Origin: Bacteroidia bacterium
Lineage (GTDB): Bacteria; Bacteroidota; Bacteroidia; J057; JADKCL01
NCBI GenBank assembly: GCA_020635905.1
Contig: JACJYV010000005.1
Location: forward strand, 1 to 64,000
Reading direction: 5' to 3'
DNA length: 64,000 bases
Position 1 is the first letter of the stretch; every line of letters starts with the position of its first letter. The position numbers and the translations under genes were made by a program. The notes under the pieces were generated by a model, which made no database searches, was not told where the DNA came from, and saw only the letters and a list, made by a program, of their open reading frames with translations. Shown here one piece after another: positions 1 through 9,224 of the stretch.

Positions 1-106
1 AAATTGAGGGAATAGGGAAATGATTTTGTGGGGTGGAATTAGGAGGATAGTTGGCCTTTGGAAATTCCTTGAATTGTCCGAAATTACTTGAGTAAAATTC
101 AAACCC

Positions 107-358
107 ATGCCTCGAAGTCTGGAAGATGTGATAAAGATTGCCCGTACGGGGGCCAGCATTGCGCTTGATGCGCGACAATACTCCCTGGAAGACCTGTGCC
201 AGGTCGCTGGCGTATATGCCGCATTTTCATCAATTCGCAACGAACCCCATCTGGGGATCAACTTCCATTCTCACCTGAGCCTGGACAATCTTGAATCCAT
301 CGCGCAGGCCGGAAAAGGCAAAGTTTTGTTTTCAACCCTCAACCAAACCCCAAACTGA
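107..358 (+). CDS. Small triple-repeat protein A (unknown function)
   Basis: This is an 83-residue protein with no signal peptide or membrane segment. It is built from three copies of a degenerate unit of about 20-27 residues: SLEDVIKIARTGASIAL, SLEDLCQVAGVYAAF and SLDNLESIAQAGKGKVLF. Each has S-x-[ED]-x-L-x-x-[IV]-A followed by a short beta-like run. The gene ends one base before the start of a paralogue with the same plan, so the two are translationally linked. I do not recognise a named family; small proteins of this repeat type seem familiar from other bacteria, but I cannot assign a function. The ATG at 107 is the only sensible start. Confidence 0.7.
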   Translation: MPRSLEDVIKIARTGASIALDARQYSLEDLCQVAGVYAAFSSIRNEPHLGINFHSHLSLDNLESIAQAGKGKVLFSTLNQTPN

Positions 359-359
359 A

Positions 360-584
360 ATGGCAAGAAGCGTAGAAGACCTCATTCGTATCGCCCATTC
401 GGGCGCATCATTCATCGTGGACGGTCGGCAATACGTCCCAGCCGAAATGATCCGCGTGGCTGCCGAATGCAAAATCGGCGGTGGCAGATTTGAAATGCTG
501 CATACCGCGACCTACTCGACAGATGATCTGGTGAGGATCGCGGAAGCGGCGGGGGGACGGGTGTTTTTTGCGCTGTTGGGGTGA
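360..584 (+). CDS. Small triple-repeat protein B, paralogue of the preceding gene
   Basis: The 74-residue product starts at the ATG at 360, one base after the stop of the upstream paralogue; a longer frame from 291 would run inside that gene and is rejected. It has the same three-unit plan: SVEDLIRIAHSGASFIV, a middle unit around EMIRVAAECKIGGGRFEM, and STDDLVRIAEAAGGRVFF. The first and last units closely match those of its neighbour, so this is a tandem duplication. Base composition is GC-richer than the genes that follow. Function is unknown; a small scaffold or a toxin/immunity-type partner are both possible, with no direct support for either. Confidence 0.7.
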   Translation: MARSVEDLIRIAHSGASFIVDGRQYVPAEMIRVAAECKIGGGRFEMLHTATYSTDDLVRIAEAAGGRVFFALLG

Positions 585-635
585 GGAGAGCGAAATAAAT
601 TTGGAAAACTGAAATTTTAATTTGAGCAAATTCAA

Positions 636-887
636 ATGGAAGCTACTAACGAATTACAGCTACTTCTTTTCAATGAAATCGGCTCAATCCGGGAAATAGA
701 AATCACTTACGAGGATGGTACAATTGTCCCAGGATTTGTATCTCAGGTTTTTCCCCAGCCTTTTCAAGTGATAGTTACCAAAAAGATTGTTCCCAGAGGG
801 AAATCAAGTTACCACAGGCTTGATTTTAGCAATGCGAAAAGCATTAAAGTTGGTTTTCATAATGGCATCTCAAAAACATTTCCATGA
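636..887 (+). CDS. Hypothetical protein, 83 aa
   Basis: A short soluble protein with an alternating hydrophobic pattern suggesting a small beta-rich fold (IREIEITYEDGTIVPGFV, then PFQVIVTKKIV). No signal peptide, membrane helix or recognisable motif. It starts at an ATG in an AT-rich context and lies 51 bp after the repeat-protein pair and 93 bp before the GHKL-ATPase gene on the same strand, so it might be co-transcribed with either. I do not recognise the family. Confidence 0.5.
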   Translation: MEATNELQLLLFNEIGSIREIEITYEDGTIVPGFVSQVFPQPFQVIVTKKIVPRGKSSYHRLDFSNAKSIKVGFHNGISKTFP

Positions 888-980
888 AGCAATATTTTTC
901 TGATTAAAACTACAAGCTCCTTATATCGAATGAAGTTGTGATTTGCTTAATGGGATACTTACTCATAAAAGACAGAAACC

Positions 981-2387
981 ATGAAAAAATTTGATCTTAA
1001 CATTGAAAAAATCCTTGAAAATTGGGAGACCTTTCATGCAATACGGGAATTAATTTCAAATGCTCTTGACGAACAACTTTTGACAAAAACTAAAGAGGTA
1101 AAAATTTATAAAAATGAAGGTGCTTGGTTTATCCGGGATTTTGGAAGGGGGCTTCAATATACTCACCTGACTCAAAATGAGAATCAGGAAAAACTAAAAA
1201 ATTCAAACGTCATAGGGAAGTTTGGAATAGGATTAAAGGATGCCCTTGCAACATTCGACAGGAAAGGAATAACGGTCCTGGCACACTCAAAGCATAGTCA
1301 AATAACAATTTCAAAATCTGCTAAAGAGGGGTTTGGAGACATTATTACCTTGCACGCAATAATTAATGAACCAAGAGACAAAAATTTCATCGGAACGGAA
1401 TTTGAGTTAATAGGGGTCTCCGATAAAGATATAGAAGAAGCCAAAAACCTGTTTCTAAAATTTTCGGGGGAGAACGTTCTTGAAACAACCAGGCAAGGGC
1501 AGGTTATCGAAAAGAAAGGCAAGAATGGAAACATTTACATTAATGGGGTTAAGGTAGCAGAGGAAGAAAACTTTTTGTTCAGTTATAATATTACGGTTTT
1601 GAATGCTTCGATAAAAAAGGCTTTAAACCGTGAGCGAACGAATGTTGGCAGGAGCGCATATACTGATTCTGTTAAAAAAATCCTTTTGGCATCTCAATCA
1701 AGAAATGTTGCTGAAAATCTTGCCAGGGATTTGACCAATATTGCCAGAGGTATGGCCCACGACGAACTTTCCTGGATTGATGTACAGGAGCATTCGGTAA
1801 AAATATTAAATCGGCAGGGAAAGTATCTTTTTGTGACTGCATTCGAAGGAATGCAGTACCCAGATATGATTGATCAAGCCAGAATTAGTGGGCATCAAAT
1901 AATCACAATCCCTGATAATTTAAAGTTTAAAATTCAAGGATCAACCGACCATTCTGGGAATCCAATTGTTGATATTGGTCAATTTGTAAGTAACTACAAT
2001 GATAGCTTTGATTTTAATTTCATTGAGATTGGCGACCTCACCAATCAAGAAAAAGAAATTTATGACCTACTCCCGTTAATCATTGACTTATTTGGCGGGC
2101 AACCCCGAAAGGTAAAGTCGATAAGAATATCGACAACTATGAGGAAGGATCTTTTTTCCAACGTTGAAACCATGGGATGTTGGGACGAGAATTCCAGTTC
2201 AATTGTATTATCCCGGAAAACCCTGAAATCTATTGAAGAGTTTTCCGGAATCTTAATTCACGAACTAATTCATGCAAAAACAGGCCTTGATGATGTAACA
2301 AGGGCATTTGAAACAGAGTTAACAAAAACTATCGGTCACTTGTGCAGGCATTATTTCAACAGAAAGAATGGAGTTGAGATGAATTGA
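981..2387 (+). CDS. GHKL (HSP90-like) ATPase fused to a C-terminal HExxH metallopeptidase
   Basis: 468 residues. The N-terminus has the GHKL ATP-binding signature: N-box E23-x3-N27-x2-D30, the G1 box D53-F-G55-R-G57, and a glycine lid G79-K-F-G82-I-G84. A middle segment near residue 213 (NRERTNVGRSAY) resembles the transducer-like part of HSP90/MORC-type ATPases. The last 45 residues carry H427-E-L-I-H431 followed by E444, the zinc-binding pattern of gluzincin peptidases. ATP-driven control of a protease is the natural inference. Such two-domain proteins are not housekeeping proteins that I know. The gene is AT-rich, stands alone on this strand, and converges on an unknown gene and a DUF4365 nuclease-like gene, which fits an accessory or defence locus. 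Its substrate is unknown. Confidence 0.75.
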   Translation: MKKFDLNIEKILENWETFHAIRELISNALDEQLLTKTKEVKIYKNEGAWFIRDFGRGLQYTHLTQNENQEKLKNSNVIGKFGIGLKDALATFDRKGITVLAHSKHSQITISKSAKEGFGDIITLHAIINEPRDKNFIGTEFELIGVSDKDIEEAKNLFLKFSGENVLETTRQGQVIEKKGKNGNIYINGVKVAEEENFLFSYNITVLNASIKKALNRERTNVGRSAYTDSVKKILLASQSRNVAENLARDLTNIARGMAHDELSWIDVQEHSVKILNRQGKYLFVTAFEGMQYPDMIDQARISGHQIITIPDNLKFKIQGSTDHSGNPIVDIGQFVSNYNDSFDFNFIEIGDLTNQEKEIYDLLPLIIDLFGGQPRKVKSIRISTTMRKDLFSNVETMGCWDENSSSIVLSRKTLKSIEEFSGILIHELIHAKTGLDDVTRAFETELTKTIGHLCRHYFNRKNGVEMN

Positions 2388-2440
2388 GAGGCATTAATTT
2401 TATCAATGCGATAAAAATTTCATCCGATTCATTTGTCAGC

Positions 2441-2467
2441 AATGCATTTCTCCAAATTGCATTTTTG
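2441..2467 (+). terminator. Weak hairpin with T-run after the GHKL-peptidase gene
   Basis: Arms AATGCA and TGCATT flank an 12-base loop and are followed by TTTT, 54 bases after the stop codon in the gap between convergent genes. The short AT-rich stem makes this a weak intrinsic-terminator candidate. Confidence 0.35.
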
Positions 2468-2532
2468 TGGCTTTTTTCCGCCCCAAGTGCCTAAGTTAAA
2501 TTTGATTTTTGAAACGATATTGGATTAGAGCT

Positions 2533-3441
2533 TTACTTCAAGAAGTAATTTCCCCTCACATTTGAATTTCTTACAATTTCTTTATAATCCTTCTGCTTTG
2601 GAGCCAAAATGTTGCTGCCCCTAAACTTCATATCTAAAAGTTCAGGCAAGGTGAGTGAATTTAGATAATCCCGGAATTCAATGTTATTTATTTGTCTGAT
2701 AATTTTTCGCTCTGCTGTTATCAGGGAACCAGTGTCCATCCCGCAAAATTTTGTGATTAGCTTTTCTTTGATTTCAGGTTGATTTTCCTCCAAAATCTCT
2801 GAAATAAATACTTTCCCAGCCTCAGTAAGCTCATCTTTTGAATATTTCTTTTCGGATTCTCGGTAAATAAACACTCGGGTTTCTATGGGTTGAAAAATCA
2901 GCCCGCAATTATGAAAGTGTGTGTTTCTTTCACGAAATTCCAATTGGATCTGCTCCAAATTAATCACTGTATAAAGAAAATGATCCAAATAATGGAGATT
3001 GAAACTTTCTATGACATGCAGCAGGTCATAAAACAAGATGGAATCAATCTTATTTTGAATGAATAATCGAAAAGCTCGTCCGACCAATTTTGCTTTCTTC
3101 TCAGAATCAATTTTGTCCATTAAATGAAGGATTTTTTCTCCCAAATCATTTTCCTTTTTCGAGTCATTGAAATGCCTGGAGATAAATTTCCTTAGTTCAA
3201 CTTTTGGAACGGATTCTATTTCATCCCAAAATGATCTTAATTTATTCAAAAATAATTGCTCCCGAATTCCTAAGCCTGATTTAACAATAGCAATTGCGGT
3301 GCCAAGGACCGGGATTGATCGAATAATCTCGTCCTCCATAAAACGATCAAGCAATGCCTCCCCAATGGCCTTTCCAGTATCAAGGCTTATTGATTTTACG
3401 GATGCTGCCACCTCCTTTTTAATAGAATTTGTCTTTTTCAT
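2533..3441 (-). CDS. Unknown helical protein with one hydrophobic segment, 302 aa
   Basis: A mostly helical, charged protein. Near residues 35-58 it has a hydrophobic stretch (RSIPVLGTAIAIVKSGLGI) preceded by an acidic helix (LLDRFMEDEI), a layout I have seen in uncharacterised bacterial proteins of similar size that begin with a regulatory helix and an 'IPVLGT' segment. A helical core follows (HLMDKIDSEKKAKLVGRAFRLFI) and then a basic C-terminus. No catalytic motif is visible. It lies 43 bp downstream of the DUF4365-type gene on the same strand and is probably co-transcribed with it. A membrane-active effector is possible but is pure inference. Confidence 0.65.
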   Translation of the reverse strand: MKKTNSIKKEVAASVKSISLDTGKAIGEALLDRFMEDEIIRSIPVLGTAIAIVKSGLGIREQLFLNKLRSFWDEIESVPKVELRKFISRHFNDSKKENDLGEKILHLMDKIDSEKKAKLVGRAFRLFIQNKIDSILFYDLLHVIESFNLHYLDHFLYTVINLEQIQLEFRERNTHFHNCGLIFQPIETRVFIYRESEKKYSKDELTEAGKVFISEILEENQPEIKEKLITKFCGMDTGSLITAERKIIRQINNIEFRDYLNSLTLPELLDMKFRGSNILAPKQKDYKEIVRNSNVRGNYFLK

Positions 3442-3484
3442 TATTGCTAATAAGAGAGTTTCAATAAATCAATTGGTTCAAAAC

Positions 3485-5509
3485 TTATTCTTGAGAAAAA
3501 TACCTGTAAAATTTTCGGTCAAAAAATGCTTTTCGGACCCGAAATACATTCTCCCAACATTTAATTCCGGTGTCCGCTCTCATCCCTTCCCTTATTCCCT
3601 CTCTGGAAACTTCTGGATAAAGGATATTTGCAATTGGGATTTCTCCAACATCCCATATTCCAAGAAAGGCTCCCTGTTCTGACTTTGGGACTTTTAAAAT
3701 ATTGAAAACCTCTTTAATCTCTTCTTTTGGAAAAGAAAATACCTTAATGGGAATTAGCTCTATAAAAAGCCTGCCATAGCTATCGGCTCCCCTTGATTCA
3801 ATCATCTCAAGTTCATCCATTTCCTTCATTTTTGCCACCAACTTTTCCCAGGCAAACTCGTGAGAACTTTGCGATTTTGATTTGGTTTCGGCAATTAATT
3901 TTTCAAACTGAATGTGCTCGGGGCCCTCCTCCTTAATAAAACTCAACTTTCTAATGAATTCAGGATTCCTCCTCTCTCTTGTTTCATTTTCCAGGGCCAT
4001 TAGAATTTGATCTGCCTCCTCAATAGCCCCAGAAAAGTGCAATAGACTATATTTCATTGATAGGCAGACAATTACATTTTCCCAAAAGCCAATTTTTCTA
4101 AAAAAGGATTCACATTCATTTACCTCTGCGATAAATAACCCTATTTGGTTTGCGTAAGCTTCTTTCGAGAAAAAATATGCATCATACGATCCAAAATACT
4201 TAAAGAATATCATGGCCCTGTATTTGACTTGCAAACTATTTAATGAATTAGATTTCATTAAGGTTTCATTTCCAGTGTGGTTGATTTCAGCTTGTAAATT
4301 GGCTAAATCTTTTTCCCATTGATTCCATTTCTCTTTGTACCGTAAGGTAAATTGGTCAAGTACTCTTTCTTGGTCCCAATTGATTTTTGCCCTGTCCCTT
4401 ACAAATTGATTGGAAATTTCAAGCCCACGCCTGAAGGATAATTCGGTCAATGCAGTAAGTTTGATCAAGTTGTAATTTGAGTTGTTGGCAACCCCAATCA
4501 GCTCATTTTCAAAAACAAGAAAAGCCTTTGGGTTTTTCAGTTTAAGGTTTTTAACATAATTGTCTTTGGCGGAAAATATTTTGGCATAACCCCCAAAGAA
4601 TTCAGATTCCTCTAATCTTTTTAAAATGCTCGAAAACTCTTCCTTTGCAATCATTCCAAGTTGGAATTGCAGGTTGCAATGCAAATATTCAAAATGCTCC
4701 CTCTCGGGTTTTGAAAGTTCAGCTTTTTTCAATTCGACTTTATGACAAAAAGAAAGGCAGTCATAATACTGTCCAGCATAATAATTCGCAGTTGCGAGTA
4801 TGGCGTTTACCTTTGTTGTTATTGGGAGTTCACCGCTTCCTTTTCGGAAAATTGCAAGAACTTCCGTCCAATTCCCTTCATTTATCAATCTTTTTCCATT
4901 TTGGGAAAGGAATTCGATCACATCCTCGTCATTTGAAATATTATAGTTTCCATCTATTGTTATCCTTTTGTTCCCAACCTGATCTGCTTGGATGCGCCTC
5001 AATTGTTGTTCAAAATGGTGGCGGAATTCAAAGAAATCCTGAATTTCAGCCTTAATTTTCATTAGATCTGAGTTTTGAAATTCTCGCCAAATTGAAATGG
5101 ATTTTGATTGAATTTGAGTCTGCACTTGAATTTCTTTACCTATCACAGATTGAAGTTCTTTTGCAGAAGCAAGGTAAAATTTGTCTTCTAATTCTGAATA
5201 AATGAAGTAATAGGCAGGAATTCCAGCATTCATGAGGTAATTCAGGTTGGAAATGGCTATGCTAAACCTGAGGTTTCCGTCTTTCCCTCTTGTGGGTTTG
5301 TGGGTTGCCTTTAACTGAATATTAAATCTAAAATTAGTTATGTAACTCCCCTCAATTAATTCGATGGAAAAGTCAACTCCAGCATCGCTATCTAATTCTT
5401 GCCTCACCCGGAAATGAGCGGTTGGCCAAAGAGAACGAAATTTATTTTCTGAAAGTGCCTTCAGGGCTGCATTCATATCACTTCCTGGCAGGGGAAAATC
5501 ATTATGCAT
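3485..5509 (-). CDS. DUF4365-type nuclease-like domain with long helical-repeat tail, 674 aa
   Basis: The first 150 residues match the DUF4365 pattern: conserved D46 in AGVDFSIEL, then Q65-L-K67 in FNIQLKATH, and a later YFIY segment. DUF4365 is regarded as a PD-(D/E)XK-like fold and often occurs in defence loci. The rest of the protein (about residues 190-600) is a run of paired helices resembling TPR-type repeats, with many W/Y/L positions but no clear consensus. The start at the CAT ending at 5509 gives the expected DUF4365 N-terminus. The gene is AT-rich and heads a likely two-gene unit with the downstream 302-residue protein. Nuclease activity is inferred from fold signature only. Confidence 0.7.
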   Translation of the reverse strand: MHNDFPLPGSDMNAALKALSENKFRSLWPTAHFRVRQELDSDAGVDFSIELIEGSYITNFRFNIQLKATHKPTRGKDGNLRFSIAISNLNYLMNAGIPAYYFIYSELEDKFYLASAKELQSVIGKEIQVQTQIQSKSISIWREFQNSDLMKIKAEIQDFFEFRHHFEQQLRRIQADQVGNKRITIDGNYNISNDEDVIEFLSQNGKRLINEGNWTEVLAIFRKGSGELPITTKVNAILATANYYAGQYYDCLSFCHKVELKKAELSKPEREHFEYLHCNLQFQLGMIAKEEFSSILKRLEESEFFGGYAKIFSAKDNYVKNLKLKNPKAFLVFENELIGVANNSNYNLIKLTALTELSFRRGLEISNQFVRDRAKINWDQERVLDQFTLRYKEKWNQWEKDLANLQAEINHTGNETLMKSNSLNSLQVKYRAMIFFKYFGSYDAYFFSKEAYANQIGLFIAEVNECESFFRKIGFWENVIVCLSMKYSLLHFSGAIEEADQILMALENETRERRNPEFIRKLSFIKEEGPEHIQFEKLIAETKSKSQSSHEFAWEKLVAKMKEMDELEMIESRGADSYGRLFIELIPIKVFSFPKEEIKEVFNILKVPKSEQGAFLGIWDVGEIPIANILYPEVSREGIREGMRADTGIKCWENVFRVRKAFFDRKFYRYFSQE

Positions 5510-5840
5510 TTTGTTCTATTATTTGCAAGTAAACGATGGCTTCAAGATGGGGATTTTTGAGGGGAGTTTGGAAATTTGTTTTTCGAAATTGTGAACAAAC
5601 AGTCTGAATTTGAAAGACTTTTTGCCACTTTTTACCCCCTTTTTATTGGCAGTAGTCATTTTCCTCATAAAAAATCTGCATCTGCAAATGTATGGCCCGT
5701 TGGGTCACAATATCCTTACTTTAAACAAAATGAGAAACATTTCTTTGTCGCGATAAGCGAGTATTATCTCGACGTTGGTTCGTTATAATGGATACCCAAC
5801 CATGCAAAAATTGGCCAATCATATTCAGTCTTGAGGTTCA
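5510..5840. other. Intergenic region, no gene recognised
   Basis: An AT-rich gap upstream of the DUF4365 gene and downstream of the outer-membrane barrel gene. Short frames here lack coding character. One imperfect hairpin (GATAA...TTATC with TCG flanks, about 5750-5773) is visible but has no T-run. It probably contains the promoter of the DUF4365 gene; I could not place a convincing motif. Confidence 0.4.
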
Positions 5841-6455
5841 TCAAAAGACCCAGCCAACATTCAATCCTATCGGAAAGGATATGCGCTTATTGGTGTCTCT
5901 AATATCTTCGGCAAAAGGCTCGGGGTTGAGCAATCGGGTAAATTCCAACTTATATCCTACCCCAAGGAAGCCCTCAATAAACAACCTGTCGAAGAAAGTC
6001 TTCTGAATCGCAACCTCACCATTTAAGGAGAGAGCAGAAATATTGAACAATTTCATGGGTACCAATGAAGGGCAAATTTGAGAAATATCATTTCGAAAGG
6101 AATAATTTAGCTCTGGCCTGAAACTTATCCCATCCTTTGATTTTCCTCCCCGGTTCCAATGCAATACAAAGTACTTTAATCCCAAATTGGCTCCCCACCC
6201 TCTGTATTTTATGCAATTATCCACAAACAAGCTTTCCAATGATTCACCTGGTCTCCGTACCCCCAACCCACCCAAAAAAGCGAAATTTTCAGCTGCCCTG
6301 TATTCTACTTCGGCTGAAATATTACCACGAAATGGGCTGATCAGACTTGCTTTAAGTATGATGTTTTTATTGTCACGTTGAGCGGTGGAAGTTTGAAAAA
6401 ATCCAACAACTATCGCGAACACAAGCAGAGATATTTTGTAAGTTTTGTGTTTCAT
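5841..6455 (-). CDS. Outer-membrane beta-barrel protein, 204 aa
   Basis: Has a Sec signal peptide (hydrophobic stretch at residues 8-20 ending STAQ) followed by alternating beta strands with aromatic girdles (AEVEYRAAENFAFLGGLGV, LGLKYFVLHW, GFLGVGYKLEFTRL) and a terminal strand ending in W-V-F, typical of an 8-strand barrel that ends with an aromatic residue. Resembles the small secreted-barrel/DUF3575-like proteins of Bacteroidota. It lies 37 bp downstream of the M4 peptidase gene on the same strand, probably one operon. Ligand and role unknown. Confidence 0.7.
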   Translation of the reverse strand: MKHKTYKISLLVFAIVVGFFQTSTAQRDNKNIILKASLISPFRGNISAEVEYRAAENFAFLGGLGVRRPGESLESLFVDNCIKYRGWGANLGLKYFVLHWNRGGKSKDGISFRPELNYSFRNDISQICPSLVPMKLFNISALSLNGEVAIQKTFFDRLFIEGFLGVGYKLEFTRLLNPEPFAEDIRDTNKRISFPIGLNVGWVF

Positions 6456-6492
6456 TTGATTTCTGGTTAGAACATTAAAGATAAAGTGAAAT

Positions 6493-8457
6493 TTATTTTT
6501 GAACGGCTAATTTTCTGATCAGGATTTCATCCCTCATTATTATTCTGCAAAAATATATGCCTGAGGAAAGGTTGCGAACGCTAAAAGTGGTGGAAAATCT
6601 CTCGGAGGAACTCATCCCTTCAAATATGTTTTTTACTAAAACTCCAGAAGGGCTAAATAATTGGATTATCATTTGTTCCCCAGGATTATTTTGAAATTCA
6701 ATAGAAACATTATTATCCGATGGGTTTGGAAAAATTGCCAACCTGCGTTCTGAGCCTGATATTCCATTTCCATCCCATGTCAAAGCGCAAGGATCAACCC
6801 CTCCACCTATTCCCACGGCATGCCATGCATTTTGGCACTGGTTTTCTTCAAAGGAGTTACTTCCAAATAAATCCGAAGCAGCCTGAATTGCACCATTACG
6901 GGCATCTGAATAATCAGATTGGGAGGTCAGGTAAAATCTGAGGTTTCTGTAACTTATATTTGCTGCCTTTTCCTCCCCAATACCACAAACATTTACCGGG
7001 TTATTGGTAATGGGGTCAGGAACCTGAGTAAGAGTGTCCTGGGCAAGCAGGTAAAACCAATAATTTTGTACTCCACTATTAATGTGAACTCCACAATTGT
7101 CATTAGTTGAGCTACAAGTCAATCCTGAAAAGTCAAACCAATTTGCGCCTTCATAAAAATCAGGTTGATCAAAGTCTTTGGGGTTTGAAAGCGATCGAAA
7201 TGGTCCTATTGGAATATCTTCACCAATTAACCAATTGGAATTAACCCCGGAAACAATCGAATCGGAAGCAAAGTGCTCAACGCAGGTCCCAAAAATATCC
7301 GCAAATGATTCGTTTAATGCTCCTGATTCTCTTTCATACTCCAAATCAGAAGTATAAAAAACCACTCCGTGTGAAATTTCATGGGCCACCACATCAAGAG
7401 ATGAAATTGATAAGCCAGAAACTCCGCCCCCAAAATTGCCAATGTCCTTGTTTGTATTCCAATAGGCGTTCAACTGATCAAAATAAATATCCTCACGAAG
7501 AATTAGCTTTAGCCTCCTTCCCTTTCCATCCACGCTATTCCTGGCATGATTGCTTTTAAAATAGTCATAAGTCAATTCTCCCGCCCAATGAATCCCAAAA
7601 ACAGCAGCATTGGTGCCTGGCCAATTATTGTCATCATCAAAGATGTTTTGATTTGAAAGGCCTGTCCTTCGCATAGTTTGTATGTATTTGGCCCTACAGT
7701 CATCTTTCAAATAAAAATCATTGAAGGGCCAACCTCTGTCTTCTGAATTAATACCCTGTTGTCCGTTATAAAGAGTTGTTCCATTTCCCGGAATACAACT
7801 TAAAGAAATAGGAAGGATTTTTATTTTTCTTCCCGTACTCACCTCGATATAGGCATACCAGCTACCATCTGGATTGGCTGATTTAACCTCAACTTTGTAA
7901 CAAAGAAAATAATTGTCGGAAACCGTGCTTGCATCCACTCTTGACTTTGCCAACACCATTTTCCAAAATGGCAATTCAGATTTTAAATGATTTATCATCC
8001 AATCAACTGAATCTGCACTGACCCCTTCATAGGCAATCGTGCAGGCATCAAAAGGGGAAATTTGGGGCGTAGGAAGCAAAAAATTTCCAATTGATATATC
8101 CCCATTTGCTTTTATTACCAATCCTTCTTTTAAATGGAGAATAAACTCTGCTCCTTCTATCTTCAAATTGCCAAGGTATTGTTGATACTTTTCGTGAGTC
8201 CAACCAACCTCGTCTTCAATTGCGCTTTCCAACCTAAATTCGGACTCCTCATCAATCATATACGAATATCTGATCAGATCGAATAACTCAGAGGAAGTTA
8301 ACTGGACTTCGGGCTTCAGTCGAAGCCAATCAAGGGTGCTATTTTCATCACAGTATCCTTTTAATGGGTAATGGAGAGCGATTTGCGAGAAACAATTAGT
8401 ACACTGGAAATAAAGAGTTAGAAAAAATAATACATACTTTTTGATGAATGCTTTCAT
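6493..8457 (-). CDS. Secreted M4 (thermolysin-type) metallopeptidase with T9SS sorting domain
   Basis: 654 residues from the ATG ending at 8457; an upstream extension to 8514 would put 19 residues in front of a clear signal peptide (MKAFIKKYVLFFLTLYF). A propeptide with FTP/PepSY-like character precedes the catalytic domain, which has the zinc motif H-E-I-S-H-G and the downstream glutamate helix GALNESFADIFG. The M4 C-terminal helical domain contains the expected HINSGVQNYWFYLL. The last 80 residues form a type A T9SS sorting domain beginning IFPNPSDN and ending GIYFCRIIM...RKLAVQK. The product should be secreted by the type IX system and then released or anchored at the surface. It is one of two T9SS cargo proteins in the window. 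Confidence 0.9.
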   Translation of the reverse strand: MKAFIKKYVLFFLTLYFQCTNCFSQIALHYPLKGYCDENSTLDWLRLKPEVQLTSSELFDLIRYSYMIDEESEFRLESAIEDEVGWTHEKYQQYLGNLKIEGAEFILHLKEGLVIKANGDISIGNFLLPTPQISPFDACTIAYEGVSADSVDWMINHLKSELPFWKMVLAKSRVDASTVSDNYFLCYKVEVKSANPDGSWYAYIEVSTGRKIKILPISLSCIPGNGTTLYNGQQGINSEDRGWPFNDFYLKDDCRAKYIQTMRRTGLSNQNIFDDDNNWPGTNAAVFGIHWAGELTYDYFKSNHARNSVDGKGRRLKLILREDIYFDQLNAYWNTNKDIGNFGGGVSGLSISSLDVVAHEISHGVVFYTSDLEYERESGALNESFADIFGTCVEHFASDSIVSGVNSNWLIGEDIPIGPFRSLSNPKDFDQPDFYEGANWFDFSGLTCSSTNDNCGVHINSGVQNYWFYLLAQDTLTQVPDPITNNPVNVCGIGEEKAANISYRNLRFYLTSQSDYSDARNGAIQAASDLFGSNSFEENQCQNAWHAVGIGGGVDPCALTWDGNGISGSERRLAIFPNPSDNNVSIEFQNNPGEQMIIQLFSPSGVLVKNIFEGMSSSERFSTTFSVRNLSSGIYFCRIIMRDEILIRKLAVQK

Positions 8458-8753
8458 ACGAGTTTGTTTTATGTTAAAGCAGAAAATGAATTCCCAAAAA
8501 ATGCGGATAATCAAAAGGACAATTTAATTTCCCTTTGGAGAATTTTAGTAAAAGTTCCTGTTGTTTTTCAATTACAACAACAAGCATCCGATTGTACTAA
8601 ATCTTTTTTATACCCAAGGAAGTGATTGAGTGATTTTCGAAACTAAAATAAATGGTTCCCAATTTAACTTTTCTTGCACCAATTAAAAAAAAATCCAATT
8701 CAATTTCTGTCTTTTACTAAAATAGCTATACAACTTTCGCAACCTTGAAAGTG

Positions 8754-9032
8754 ATGGCAAAATCAAAAAGTAATTCAAATTCTAAAAAAGATTTAAGTGT
8801 TCAACATCGAAAGTCGCCTGCTGTTAAGCGAATGATTGTTGAGTTGGTAGATTCAGGTAAAATGACTGGCATTGAGGCATCCCAAAAATACGGGGTCAGT
8901 ACGTATGCAATTCAGCAGTGGCGTTCTGTGGTCGCTGCGGGACGTAGCCTGGTTACTCGGCAAGACAAAGCTCTCAAGCTGCGGATAATTCATGAGATTA
9001 ATTCTGGTTTGTTGACTATTGAAGGCTGTTAG
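8754..9032 (+). pseudogene. IS3 OrfA transposase, left copy, frameshifted
   Basis: Starts at the same ATG as the intact right copy (MAKSKSNSNSKKDLS). The HTH segment (IEASQKYGVSTYAIQQWRSVV) is identical. It lacks one codon (Tyr after VTRQ) and then ends early after LLTIEGC, where the right copy continues LLTIEEAVKKYDINY. The remaining OrfA sequence can be followed in other frames to about 9225. Confidence 0.85.
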
Positions 9033-9224
9033 AGTGCGATATCAACTGTAAATAATTCCCGTTGGATGAAAGCAGCGGAGTTATCATCTTGTTCCCTAGT
9101 AAAACCGTCCCAAACCAAAGGCGGTGAAGCCACGAAACAAATCCCTTGGAATCCGAGAACGCACGTTTGCGCAAGACAGAAGATGCCAACTGGGTTCTGG
9201 GCCTTGGATCCCTAATTGAAGTGG

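Noticed and set aside
5576..6006. Two plus-strand frames before and inside the outer-membrane barrel gene
   Set aside because: The second is antisense to the barrel gene; the first has no recognisable features and sits in a probable promoter region.
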